From the IMG/VR virus record IMGVR_UViG_3300008113_000374, positions 1-26,246 of that record: DNA of 26,246 nucleotides; one strand, 5' to 3'. Source of the DNA: a virus. Positions 1-4,794 of this stretch are shown in pieces. Under the pieces are notes generated by a model. It did no database searches and was not told the origin of the DNA. It saw nothing but the letters and a program-made list of their open reading frames with translations. Position 1 is the stretch's first letter, and each line of letters opens with the position of its first letter. A program made the translations under genes and the position numbers.

Positions 1-30
1 ATTTGTATCACACTTATTTGCTAGGCTCAT
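1..30 (-). CDS. Small ORF beginning MSLANK, cut by window edge
   Basis: Leftward ORF with ATG at 28-30, reading MSLANKCDTN before the window ends. It has an AAAGGAC ribosome-binding site and lies downstream of a TTGACT-17-TAGGAT promoter (67-95). The first six codons recur at 263-279 and 292-308. Too little is visible to say what it encodes. Confidence 0.5.
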   Translation of the reverse strand, partial: MSLANKCDTN

Positions 31-81
31 TAGCCTTGTGTCCTTTATTTAGTTTTGATACTGAGTATCCTATCAGATACC
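14..81 (-). repeat. Duplicated promoter-plus-start segment, copy 1
   Basis: Two blocks here are repeated at 292-348 in the same order: a 17-bp block (14-30) encoding MSLANK on the minus strand, and a 19-bp block (63-81) carrying the -10 box. Copy 2 has them at 292-308 and 330-348, with a single G/A difference in the 19-bp block. A third MSLANK block is at 263-279. The sequence between the blocks differs, so promoter and start codons are kept while the linker and gene body diverge. Confidence 0.8.
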
Positions 82-132
82 CTCGCCATAGTCAAGGCGA
101 CACGCCGTAGGCGTTGTGTGAGTTATTTCACA
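63..132 (-). promoter_or_regulatory. Leftward promoter module with CRP-like site
   Basis: Read leftward: a perfect TGTGA-N6-TCACA palindrome (117-132), a GGCGTGTC box (99-106), a 3-bp gap, a TTGACT -35 (90-95), a 17-bp spacer and TAGGAT -10 (67-72) preceded by TGA. The palindrome centre is about 64.5 bp upstream of the predicted start. It overlaps the 3' end of the 123-230 gene. The same order of elements recurs upstream of many rightward genes. Confidence 0.7.
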
Positions 133-230
133 TTGTGTAGGCTTGTTATACAAGCGTTACACATAGCGGGAATACTCCGCTTAGATACATGAGCGGTCTT
201 ACCGCATAGCATACAATTTTTCTTAATCAT
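123..230 (-). CDS. 35-aa zinc-ribbon-like microprotein
   Basis: Leftward ORF of 35 residues, ATG at 228-230, with a strong AGAAAGGAT ribosome-binding site. Two Cys-x2-Cys pairs (C6/C9 and C24/C27) with basic residues between them suggest a small zinc knuckle. The role is unknown; it could bind nucleic acid or protein. It lies downstream of the MSLANK micro-ORFs and is probably read from the promoter at 334-362. Its 3' end carries the CRP-like site of the next leftward promoter. Confidence 0.65.
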   Translation of the reverse strand: MIKKNCMLCGKTAHVSKRSIPAMCNACITSLHNVK

Positions 231-308
231 TAGTTATCCTTTCTGAGATACTTTCTTGGGTCTTATTCGCTAGGCTCACCCGCTAGGCGGTTTATTTGCT
301 AGGCTCAT
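223..308 (-). other. Two tandem MSLANK micro-ORFs
   Basis: ATG at 308 opens a 10-codon frame (MSLANKPPSG) whose TGA overlaps a GTG at 279. That GTG opens an 18-codon frame with the same first six residues, ending at 223, and the next gene's ATG (230) overlaps its end. The first follows a leftward promoter with a GGG-rich ribosome site; the second has no clear site. They may be leader peptides, or scars of a tandem duplication of a gene start. Confidence 0.35.
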
Positions 309-348
309 ACCCTTATTTAATTGTTATAGGAGTATCCTATCAGGTACC
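292..348 (-). repeat. Duplicated promoter-plus-start segment, copy 2
   Basis: Second copy of the MSLANK block (292-308) and the -10-containing block (330-348) found at 14-81. A tandem MSLANK copy at 263-279 lacks its own promoter block. This is consistent with recombination of cassette ends at gene starts. Confidence 0.8.
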
Positions 349-535
349 TTGTCAAAAGTCAAGTCTAAACACGGCGTGTCGCATGTGGTGTTGATCACAC
401 TTTCCGGAGGTTATCCACAGGTCAGACCATTCATGTGTATAAGTAGTGTGACCCTTATCACAAAAAATAATTTCCCGACACGCCCGAAAAACGGGCTAAT
501 TTGTCAGTGGTGGGTGTTACACTTTCAGTATAAAG
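334..535. promoter_or_regulatory. Bidirectional regulatory module
   Basis: Divergent control region. Leftward: a CRP-like site with one mismatch (384-399), a GACACGCC box on the minus strand (373-380), a 10-bp gap, -35 TTGACT (357-362), 17 bp and -10 TAGGAT (334-339). Rightward: TTTCCGG (401-407), a perfect TGTGA-N6-TCACA (447-462), GACACGCC (477-484), a TTGTCAG box (501-507) and an extended -10 TGT-TACACT (ending 523). The rightward -35 slot (495-500) is weak. A perfect DnaA box (411-419) sits between the two arms. Confidence 0.7.
411..419 (+). promoter_or_regulatory. DnaA box TTATCCACA
   Basis: Exact match to the consensus DnaA box, in a divergent intergenic region. Further exact copies occur at 1278-1286 (minus), 3094-3102 and 3106-3114. 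Confidence 0.6.
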
Positions 536-538
536 AAA

Positions 539-557
539 GTTAAAGAAGGTCTTTAAC
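539..557 (+). promoter_or_regulatory. 5' UTR hairpin
   Basis: Perfect inverted repeat GTTAAAG-aaggt-CTTTAAC in the leader between the -10 box and the ribosome site of the 579 gene. A hairpin of different sequence occupies the same place upstream of 1427, so the structure rather than the sequence seems kept. Confidence 0.5.
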
Positions 558-578
558 AAGAAAGGAGTCAGAAATGAA

Positions 579-758
579 ATGACAAACTCAATCTTTGCAA
601 GAGTCGCTACACTTAGCGACTACCCACAGGGGTTAATGAACCTCTGTCAATGTGGGCAGGTTATCCTAGCCCCTGCTACTGTGCATGACATTTGCACAGA
701 AAATGGCGACTCTTATGGTCGCACTTGCTACCACTCACAATGTGGTCGCTCTCTCTAA
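579..758 (+). CDS. 59-aa Cys-rich small protein
   Basis: Start chosen at ATG 579, because the ATG five bases earlier meets TGA after two codons. AAAGGAG lies about 12 nt upstream. It carries Cys at residues 23, 25, 39, 50 and 55 (CQCG and CYHSQCG), which looks like a compact metal-binding fold. No family recognised. It is the first gene of a rightward set read from the module at 401-523. Confidence 0.65.
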   Translation: MTNSIFARVATLSDYPQGLMNLCQCGQVILAPATVHDICTENGDSYGRTCYHSQCGRSL

Positions 759-769
759 GCAATTAGAGA
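752..769 (+). promoter_or_regulatory. Tetraloop hairpin over a stop codon
   Basis: TCTCTAA-GCAA-TTAGAGA, a 7-bp stem with a GNRA-type loop, overlaps the TAA of the 579 gene. No U-tract follows directly. It may be an mRNA 3'-end stabiliser, a processing site or a weak terminator. No promoter is visible before the next gene (821). Confidence 0.45.
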
Positions 770-820
770 AATAAAAACTTAATAAAAATTAACTAATAAA
801 AAAAAGAAAGGTGGTCTCAA

Positions 821-997
821 ATGACTACACTAAACACACTATGTAAAGACCATAACCCTATGGTTTCCGCTATCTCTGAAATAGGAGATGAGCAATTCAC
901 TTTCTGCATGGATTGTGAACAAAACATTGAGCGTTACTACTATGATAGTGACCCTGAGCAATTCCCTATGTGGACAGATTGGTATGTGTCTAAATGA
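821..997 (+). CDS. 58-aa protein with two Cys pairs
   Basis: ATG at 821 preceded by AAAGAAAGG. It contains an N-terminal C8-K-D-H and a central C29-M-D-C32, so four possible metal ligands, with an acidic aromatic C-terminus. Small phage zinc-ribbon proteins often look like this; the function is unknown. The stop overlaps the next start as ATGA, indicating translational coupling. Confidence 0.65.
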   Translation: MTTLNTLCKDHNPMVSAISEIGDEQFTFCMDCEQNIERYYYDSDPEQFPMWTDWYVSK

Positions 998-1107
998 GAG
1001 ACTTTGTAAAAAATCAAGAATTAGAAAACTATTGGTCAGATAGTGAAATTGACCCGCTAGCAAAAAAGTTAGATGAAATCATAAAGAAAGGAGTTTACTC
1101 AAAATGA
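994..1107 (+). CDS. 37-aa hypothetical protein
   Basis: Starts in an ATGA overlap with the previous stop and ends in an ATGA overlap with the next gene. Charged, mainly helical in appearance, with no motif. Its reality rests on the coupled joints at both ends. Confidence 0.5.
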   Translation: MRDFVKNQELENYWSDSEIDPLAKKLDEIIKKGVYSK

Positions 1108-1238
1108 AGTTTATTTACACAATAGCCGTTGAGGTTGATGCAATTGACCAAGATGAAGCAACTTGGTTAATCTATAATTCTAAATTAGAAAATCTAAAAA
1201 CAAATTGTTTAGAGATTGAAATTGAAGAGACTGAATAA
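1104..1238 (+). CDS. 44-aa acidic hypothetical protein
   Basis: ATG overlaps the upstream stop; AAAGAAAGGAG lies inside the end of the previous gene at a suitable distance. It has an N-terminal strand-like MKFIYTIAVEV, an EATW helix and a Glu-rich tail, the pattern of small beta-alpha-beta phage proteins. No family assigned. Confidence 0.55.
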   Translation: MKFIYTIAVEVDAIDQDEATWLIYNSKLENLKTNCLEIEIEETE

Positions 1239-1259
1239 TGAATAATTATTCAACTCTCT
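1226..1259 (+). terminator. Terminator-like hairpin
   Basis: Nested inverted repeats AGAGA/TCTCT (outer) and GAATAAT/ATTATTC (inner) span the end of the 1104 gene. AAAATTTCCGG follows. This hairpin-then-TTTCCGG order recurs at 1995, 3041 and 7706. Confidence 0.5.
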
Positions 1260-1267
1260 GAATAAAA

Positions 1268-1377
1268 TTTCCGGAGCTGTGGATAACTTGTGGATATCTT
1301 ATGTGATCCTTATCACAAAAATAATTCTACGACACGCCCGAGATTTCCCATAATTTGTCAGTCCCCCATGATAGACT
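1268..1377 (+). promoter_or_regulatory. Promoter module with CRP-like site and DnaA boxes
   Basis: TTTCCGG (1268-1274), a perfect DnaA box on the minus strand (1278-1286) and a one-mismatch copy (1289-1297), a perfect TGTGA-N6-TCACA (1302-1317), GACACGCC (1331-1338), a TTGTCAG box (1355-1361) and an extended -10 TGA-TAGACT (ending 1377). The -35 slot at 1349-1354 is poor. The palindrome centre is about 74.5 bp upstream of the predicted start. The layout matches the rightward half of the 334-535 module. Confidence 0.7.
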
Positions 1378-1392
1378 TTCAGCATAAAGAAA

Positions 1393-1407
1393 GTGAGAAA
1401 CTCTCAC
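1393..1407 (+). promoter_or_regulatory. 5' UTR hairpin
   Basis: GTGAGA-AAC-TCTCAC, a perfect 6-bp stem between an AAAGAAA tract and the AAAGAAAGGAG ribosome site. It sits in the same place as the hairpin at 539-557 but with unrelated stem sequence. Confidence 0.5.
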
Positions 1408-1426
1408 AAAAGAAAGGAGTTAGCAA

Positions 1427-1636
1427 ATGACTAACTTACTAAATAACAACTTCTATAAAGTCCCTAATGGATTTTTTCAGATTAGCAATAACACTAATCT
1501 AAATTGCGACCATAGCGGTTTCGCAGATACTAAAGGTTATACCTTCTCAAATGGTAAAACCTCAATAATCCGCACTTGCGAAAAGTGTGGTTCAGAAAAA
1601 AGATTTTCTTCATACATGAAAGGTGGTCGTAAGTAA
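1427..1636 (+). CDS. 69-aa zinc-ribbon-like protein
   Basis: ATG after AAAGAAAGGAG. An N-terminal Asn-rich stretch is followed by C28-D-H30 and then C55-E-K-C58-G, giving a likely CxH/CxxC metal site, with a basic C-terminal tail (KGGRK). It resembles short phage proteins with a single zinc ribbon; nucleic-acid binding is possible. Its TAA overlaps the next ATG (TAATG). Confidence 0.7.
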   Translation: MTNLLNNNFYKVPNGFFQISNNTNLNCDHSGFADTKGYTFSNGKTSIIRTCEKCGSEKRFSSYMKGGRK

Positions 1637-1842
1637 TGGATACTTATAACAGAATACTAAAAGAGCAACAAGAAAAAAGAATTGCTCAGTCAATAAAAGA
1701 TAAGGCTATTGTTGAGGCTATGTTCTCTAATAACCCTCGTCCCCTAAATAATAACTATCAACCCGTTGGTATCTCAGTAAAAATTTCTTGCGACACTCTT
1801 GGTGTTCGTGGAACTATTCGTGGAAAGGCGGTTGCTAAATGA
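1636..1842 (+). CDS. 68-aa hypothetical protein
   Basis: Coupled to the upstream gene by TAATG and to the next by ATGA. The N-terminal half is a charged helix (residues 1-30); the C-terminal half ends in a strand-rich basic segment (VRGTIRGKAVAK). No family recognised. No separate promoter, so probably one transcript from the module at 1268. Confidence 0.65.
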   Translation: MDTYNRILKEQQEKRIAQSIKDKAIVEAMFSNNPRPLNNNYQPVGISVKISCDTLGVRGTIRGKAVAK

Positions 1843-1985
1843 AAAAGAATGTTTTGATTAGTTTCGTTACTGAAGCAGACACAGATCTGCAAGCAGTTTT
1901 CAATCTAAATAAAATAATGCAAAAACTTTCTGATGATGAATTAGAAAAGTTTGATGCATTTGAAGTTTTAGATGTTGCTGAATAA
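1839..1985 (+). CDS. 48-aa hypothetical protein
   Basis: Last gene of the 1427-1985 set, starting in an ATGA overlap. MKKNVLISFV resembles a first beta strand; a helix rich in acidic residues follows (LSDDELEKF). Small alpha/beta phage protein of unknown role. A hairpin terminator follows ten bases after the stop. Confidence 0.6.
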   Translation: MKKNVLISFVTEADTDLQAVFNLNKIMQKLSDDELEKFDAFEVLDVAE

Positions 1986-1994
1986 ATAAAAAAG

Positions 1995-2022
1995 TTTTCT
2001 GTTGGTGAAAGCTGACAGAAAA
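1995..2022 (+). terminator. Hairpin terminator
   Basis: TTTTCTGT (1995-2002) pairs with ACAGAAAA (2015-2022), an 8-bp stem with 12-nt loop, followed by TTTCCGG. It closes the 1427-1985 operon. Confidence 0.6.
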
Positions 2023-2099
2023 TTTCCGGGGCGTGTGATCTAAAACACACTTACGTTACGGCGTGTCGTCTTGACTTTTTGAAACTAATCTGTTAGACT
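2023..2099 (+). promoter_or_regulatory. Promoter module with CRP-like site
   Basis: TTTCCGG (2023-2029), TGTGA-N6-ACACA with one mismatch (2034-2049), GGCGTGTC (2060-2067), a 3-bp gap, -35 TTGACT (2071-2076), 17 bp and an extended -10 TGT-TAGACT (2094-2099). The palindrome centre is about 64.5 bp upstream of the predicted start, as in the leftward modules. It drives the 34-aa gene at 2134. Confidence 0.7.
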
Positions 2100-2133
2100 T
2101 ACATAGTAAGAAAATAAAGAAAGGATAACTAAA

Positions 2134-2238
2134 ATGGACTTTTTGGACTACATGGACGAAATCTATGAGGAACTTGTCTCAGAATTTGGACATGAAATTG
2201 AAGAAAAATGTGAGCATTATCACATTCCGCAAGCGTAA
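2134..2238 (+). CDS. 34-aa acidic microprotein
   Basis: ATG with AAAGAAAGGA upstream and a complete promoter module before it, which supports expression despite its size. Very acidic helix (MDEIYEELVSEFGHEIEEK) with a C-terminal C-E-H-Y-H that could bind metal. Function unknown. The next gene has its own promoter. Confidence 0.6.
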   Translation: MDFLDYMDEIYEELVSEFGHEIEEKCEHYHIPQA

Positions 2239-2245
2239 GTCTAAT

Positions 2246-2274
2246 TTGACTTTTTGCTAAAAAAATGAAATAAT
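2246..2274 (+). promoter_or_regulatory. Promoter for 2309 gene
   Basis: TTGACT, 17-bp spacer, AATAAT preceded by TGA. No CRP-like palindrome or GACACGCC box is attached, so this is a simple promoter. Confidence 0.6.
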
Positions 2275-2308
2275 AGAATTATTAGAAACTAAAGAAAGGT
2301 GACAACTA

Positions 2309-2521
2309 ATGTCAGCAAACATCTATACTATCGAAAGCCTACTTGTAGGAAAAACTTATCACTCTCGCACACTAAAGGGAGAAATTATCTCAGCCGAAAA
2401 GTCTGATGTATGGTATGGAGCAGATACCGAAAGTTATCTTGTTCAGGTTCGCCCCCACTACTCAGCACCACTAGGCTTGAAAGATACATACCGCACACTA
2501 GCAGTTAGGATAAATGACTAA
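2309..2521 (+). CDS. 70-aa hypothetical protein
   Basis: ATG after AAAGAAAGGTGA. Strand-rich sequence with KGEIISAEKSDVWYG and YLVQVRPHY segments, suggesting a small beta-barrel or KOW/SH3-like fold; this is a guess from pattern only. Its TAA overlaps the start of the next, frameshifted gene. Confidence 0.65.
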   Translation: MSANIYTIESLLVGKTYHSRTLKGEIISAEKSDVWYGADTESYLVQVRPHYSAPLGLKDTYRTLAVRIND

Positions 2522-2762
2522 TGAAATTAGATGAATTCAAAGCCCATGTAGAGGCACAGCGCATTCACGCATTCATTCTGATTCACCATTCCTGAGTCAG
2601 ATTCAAACACTACCCGCAGGCGTATTTGAATCAGTAAATGTCCAAGCCGTTGAGGATTTGCTAACACTTAGCACTTACACGTTAGATGAAGTGCAGGCAG
2701 AGTTAGACCGAGTAAATGAGGGTGGAACTCATGCGTTTATTTTGTTAGGAGAAAATAACTAA
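2521..2762 (+). pseudogene. Frameshifted ~80-residue gene
   Basis: ATG 2521 (overlapping the previous stop) reads 24 codons and stops at 2593-2595. A different frame is open from 2535 to a TAA at 2760-2762 and encodes a coherent protein (a segment near SPFLSQIQTLPAGVF, then VEDLLTL and EVQAELDRV) but has no start codon near its beginning. Joining the two frames near 2571-2577 gives one uninterrupted protein that ends in a TAATG overlap with the next gene. This points to a one-base indel, a sequencing error or a programmed frameshift. No classical slippery heptamer is evident. Confidence 0.6.
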
Positions 2763-2953
2763 TGATGACACGCAAAGACTATGTAAAGACCGCAGAAATT
2801 CTAAAAAGTTTTTCTGAGGAGATTCACCCCGCAGTATTTGAGGACATGGTGGATTTGTTCTCTGATTATTTCTTAGCAGATAATGAGAGATTTGATAAAG
2901 CAAGATTTGAAACCGCTTGCGGTGTTGATGAGTTAGGATTGATTGACGCATGA
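2762..2953 (+). CDS. 63-aa conserved phage protein (TRKDY family)
   Basis: Begins MMTRKDYVKTAEILK and continues to a C-terminal ADNERFDKARFETACG. I recognise this pattern from many actinophage small proteins of unknown function. The second ATG (2765) is an equally good start. Helical throughout. Its TGA overlaps the ATG of a 26-aa membrane peptide. Confidence 0.75.
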   Translation: MMTRKDYVKTAEILKSFSEEIHPAVFEDMVDLFSDYFLADNERFDKARFETACGVDELGLIDA

Positions 2954-3030
2954 TAGCATTGCAAAACATTAGCACAATTTTGTTGTGCGTTGGTGTTGGA
3001 TTTAGTTTAGCTTATTTATTTGTAAACTGA
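2950..3030 (+). CDS. 26-aa single-pass membrane peptide
   Basis: ATGA overlap with the upstream gene. Residues 8-24 are hydrophobic (STILLCVGVGFSLAYLF), enough for one membrane helix, with almost no charge. No family known. Coupled translation supports it; such tiny membrane peptides are common in phage early regions. Confidence 0.5.
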   Translation: MIALQNISTILLCVGVGFSLAYLFVN

Positions 3031-3040
3031 TCCACAAAAG

Positions 3041-3082
3041 TTTTGTTGAGATTTCAATTAGATGGTTGAAGTTTCAACAAAA
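3041..3082 (+). terminator. Hairpin terminator
   Basis: TTTTGTTGA (3041-3049) pairs with TCAACAAAA (3074-3082), a perfect 9-bp stem with a 24-nt loop, followed directly by TTTCCGG. It has the same layout as the terminator at 1995 but a different stem. Confidence 0.6.
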
Positions 3083-3195
3083 TTTCCGGGGGGTTATCCA
3101 CAGACTTATCCACAATGTGAATTACGTCACATTTTATTTATTTCCACAATTTTTGGGCGTGTCGATTTGATTTTGTCAGACCCAGATGATAGGAT
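3083..3195 (+). promoter_or_regulatory. Promoter module with CRP-like site and two DnaA boxes
   Basis: TTTCCGG, two perfect DnaA boxes TTATCCACA (3094-3102, 3106-3114), a perfect TGTGA-N6-TCACA (3116-3131), GGCGTGTC (3156-3163), a 3-bp gap, -35 TTGATT (3167-3172), a 17-bp spacer starting TTGTCAG, and extended -10 TGA-TAGGAT (3190-3195). The palindrome centre is about 78.5 bp upstream of the predicted start. Confidence 0.7.
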
Positions 3196-3224
3196 TACAG
3201 AGTAATTAAATGAAAGGAAAACTC

Positions 3225-3386
3225 ATGAAAAGTAATTTTGAGATAACGCAAGAGGTAAATGCCCTTGCTAAAAAGCACTATGGCGAGCAAGACCTTGCTT
3301 TCGTATGGGGTTGCGCCCAAGCACTATTAACTACTAAGCAATTAGAGTTAATTCTAGGAATACTAAAAGATAAGGAGGCTAAGTAA
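3225..3386 (+). CDS. 53-aa hypothetical protein
   Basis: ATG after GAAAGGAAAA. A helical protein with WGCAQALLTTKQLELILGILKDKEAK at its C-terminal half; the hydrophobic spacing suggests helix packing or dimerisation. No family recognised. TAATG overlap with the next gene; AAGGAG for that gene lies inside its 3' end. Confidence 0.65.
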   Translation: MKSNFEITQEVNALAKKHYGEQDLAFVWGCAQALLTTKQLELILGILKDKEAK

Positions 3387-3550
3387 TGAGCGAGTTTATC
3401 TTTATTTATTCTGTTTGTGGCAATAAGGGGTCTTTTGTGGATATCTATGATTTAGAGGCTAATCCGCATGGGGTTATTTGTTGTGATAATTGTCACAGTA
3501 TTGTGGCTACCCGTGAAAGTTGGTTTGCCGAACACGGAGTGTCGGTTTGA
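3386..3550 (+). CDS. 54-aa Cys-rich protein
   Basis: Coupled by TAATG to the gene above. Cys at residues 11, 32, 33 and 36 (CCDNCH) plus H37 form a possible zinc site. Its last codons contain the box and -35 element of the next promoter, so gene and promoter overlap. Confidence 0.65.
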   Translation: MSEFIFIYSVCGNKGSFVDIYDLEANPHGVICCDNCHSIVATRESWFAEHGVSV

Positions 3551-3575
3551 GTTTGTCAGACTAATCTGATAGGCT
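3536..3575 (+). promoter_or_regulatory. Promoter module embedded in gene 3' end
   Basis: GGAGTGTC (3536-3543, one change from GGCGTGTC), 3-bp gap, -35 TTGAGT (3547-3552), a 17-bp spacer beginning TTGTCAG and extended -10 TGA-TAGGCT (3570-3575). No CRP-like palindrome is seen. The -35 overlaps the TGA stop of the 3386 gene. Confidence 0.6.
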
Positions 3576-3603
3576 TTGAGTATTGAAAGAAAGGAAATGA
3601 AAA

Positions 3604-3804
3604 ATGGATAAAATAGAATACGCAGTAGAGAGAATTCGTAATTGCGATTTCTGCGGAGGAACAGGGTCTCAGTTTTGGGCTAATGGCGAGGACTTTGACT
3701 TTGAGACTTGCGAGGAGTGTAATCCTCATGAGATAATCTTTGACTATGACGGACACATTGTTTGGGATAATGGAACACTATTTACAACGCAGGAGGCTAA
3801 ATAA
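3604..3804 (+). CDS. 66-aa DnaJ-type zinc-finger-like protein
   Basis: Contains C14-D-F-C17-G-G-T-G and C36-E-E-C39, the CxxCxGxG-plus-CxxC pattern of one DnaJ zinc module. No J domain is present. An acidic FDYDGHIVWDNG segment follows. Zinc binding is likely and the role unknown; small phage proteins of this kind recur in actinophages. First gene of the 3604-4535 operon. Confidence 0.7.
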   Translation: MDKIEYAVERIRNCDFCGGTGSQFWANGEDFDFETCEECNPHEIIFDYDGHIVWDNGTLFTTQEAK

Positions 3805-4097
3805 TGGGAAGTAATTTTGCTAATGATTTAGTTACACTTGGAGATTTGGGTGTTGCCCTAGACATTGAAAGTCAGATAGGAATACACCTACGCTCTAATC
3901 ACTACCCGCCCGTACCGCTTTCTATGGTTCAGCCTTGTATTGAGGCTATTGACGCAGTAAATGACGCAGGACTTTGGAACCTAGAAATACCGCTGCCAGA
4001 GGGTATCTCATGGAAGGGTTGCGACACCGCACCCGCCCATGCTATTATTGAAGCACACCACCTAAACGCTTGGCTTATTGAACGAGAGGAATACTAA
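3804..4097 (+). CDS. 97-aa conserved actinophage protein
   Basis: TAATG overlap with the gene above. The segment HLRSNHYPPVPLSMVQPCIE followed by AIDAVND and a C-terminal IEAHHLNAWL is a pattern I recognise from many actinophages (typically R-x-N-x-[FY]-P-P-[IV]-P, ending I[VI]E-x-H-L). Function is not established. Likely soluble and cytoplasmic. Confidence 0.75.
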   Translation: MGSNFANDLVTLGDLGVALDIESQIGIHLRSNHYPPVPLSMVQPCIEAIDAVNDAGLWNLEIPLPEGISWKGCDTAPAHAIIEAHHLNAWLIEREEY

Positions 4098-4098
4098 A

Positions 4099-4308
4099 AT
4101 GGAATACACTTACTCAGTTACTACTTCGTATGACGGAGAATTAGTAAATACTTTGCGAGTATCAGACATGCTTGAAGCAGTATCAGCATGGGATAAGTGC
4201 GTAGACTTTGGAGATGCTAAGGAATACGCAACCTATAATCTATCAGACCCAACGGGTAAAATGTATACAAAAACTTTTTATCGTAACGGGAATGTAACGG
4301 GTAAATAA
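4099..4308 (+). CDS. 69-aa hypothetical protein
   Basis: Start set at ATG 4099 behind GAGAGGA, not at the in-frame TTG at 4078. MEYTYSVTTSYDGELV is strand-like, followed by the helix DMLEAVSAWDKCVDFGDAK and more strands: a small alpha/beta fold. Similar short phage proteins with a Y-x-V-x-x-x-Y-D-x-E opening exist, but no function is known. Confidence 0.65.
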   Translation: MEYTYSVTTSYDGELVNTLRVSDMLEAVSAWDKCVDFGDAKEYATYNLSDPTGKMYTKTFYRNGNVTGK

Positions 4309-4310
4309 AA

Positions 4311-4535
4311 ATGCCTGATACAATAATTAACATGGATTATCGCATGATAGATGTTCTCAATTCAGATCAGTTAGAGGTAGATGACCTAATTGATTTGAAT
4401 GGGGAAATTGTAAAAGTTATTTCTTTGTCACCATTGCGTTATGGTTTTGCTCTAACATATGAAGATGAATTTGGTGAGAAAGATATCGTTGATATTCTTG
4501 ATGATGAAACTTTTGATTTGTATATTCTAGAATAG
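4311..4535 (+). CDS. 74-aa acidic hypothetical protein
   Basis: ATG two bases after the upstream stop. The central DLIDLNGEIVKVISLSPL followed by a GFALTYEDEFG strand suggests a small SH3-like barrel of the kind that opens 'L-x-x-G-D-x-I'; this is inference. Acidic, no Cys pair. It ends the operon. A CCGG/GACACGCC-type intergenic module follows. Confidence 0.6.
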   Translation: MPDTIINMDYRMIDVLNSDQLEVDDLIDLNGEIVKVISLSPLRYGFALTYEDEFGEKDIVDILDDETFDLYILE

Positions 4536-4544
4536 CTGCTAAAA

Positions 4545-4638
4545 ATTCCGGGGCGCACCTTTTGTCCCAAAATGTCCGAATTACGTAGGACACGCCCATT
4601 TCCCCAAATTTGCCTTTCTGTTATTTTTGTGTTATTAT
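4545..4638 (+). promoter_or_regulatory. Promoter module for leaderless 4645 gene
   Basis: ATTCCGG (4545-4551), AATGTCCG (4571-4578), GACACGCC (4589-4596), -35 TTGCCT (4610-4615), 17 bp, extended -10 TGT-TATTAT (4633-4638). No TGTGA/TCACA palindrome; instead TGTCC and GGACA arms (4573-4592) flank AATTACG. The start codon lies 6 nt after the -10. Confidence 0.6.
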
Positions 4639-4644
4639 TTTATT

Positions 4645-4785
4645 ATGCTTAAAAAAACTAATGAGGAAATCAGGCGCTTAATGGAATTGAGACGCTCTAA
4701 TGCCGCCATGCCTCTTAGAAATAAAAAGAAATATTCTAGAAAAATTAAGCATAAAAATATTGACAAAAAAGAACAGATTGGATAA
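4645..4785 (+). CDS. 46-aa basic protein, leaderless
   Basis: The ATG is exactly 6 nt beyond the TATTAT -10 and has no ribosome-binding site, predicting a leaderless mRNA. Highly basic C-terminus (residues 25-43 are mostly Lys/Arg) with an N-terminal charged helix, which suggests nucleic-acid binding. No family recognised. Its last codons contain the -35 and spacer of the GP88 promoter. Confidence 0.6.
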   Translation: MLKKTNEEIRRLMELRRSNAAMPLRNKKKYSRKIKHKNIDKKEQIG

Positions 4786-4788
4786 AAT
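4760..4788 (+). promoter_or_regulatory. Consensus promoter for GP88 gene
   Basis: TTGACA, 17-bp spacer, TAAAAT, overlapping the end of the 4645 gene. The start codon at 4795 is 6 nt after the -10, so the message should be leaderless. Confidence 0.75.
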
Positions 4789-4794
4789 ATAATC

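Noticed and set aside
349-543. 64-codon rightward ORF from a TTG
   Set aside because: It runs through the divergent promoter module, including both CRP-like sites and the DnaA box, and has no ribosome site.
839-1063. 74-codon leftward ORF
   Set aside because: Antisense to two coupled rightward genes (821 and 994) that have start/stop overlaps and a ribosome site.
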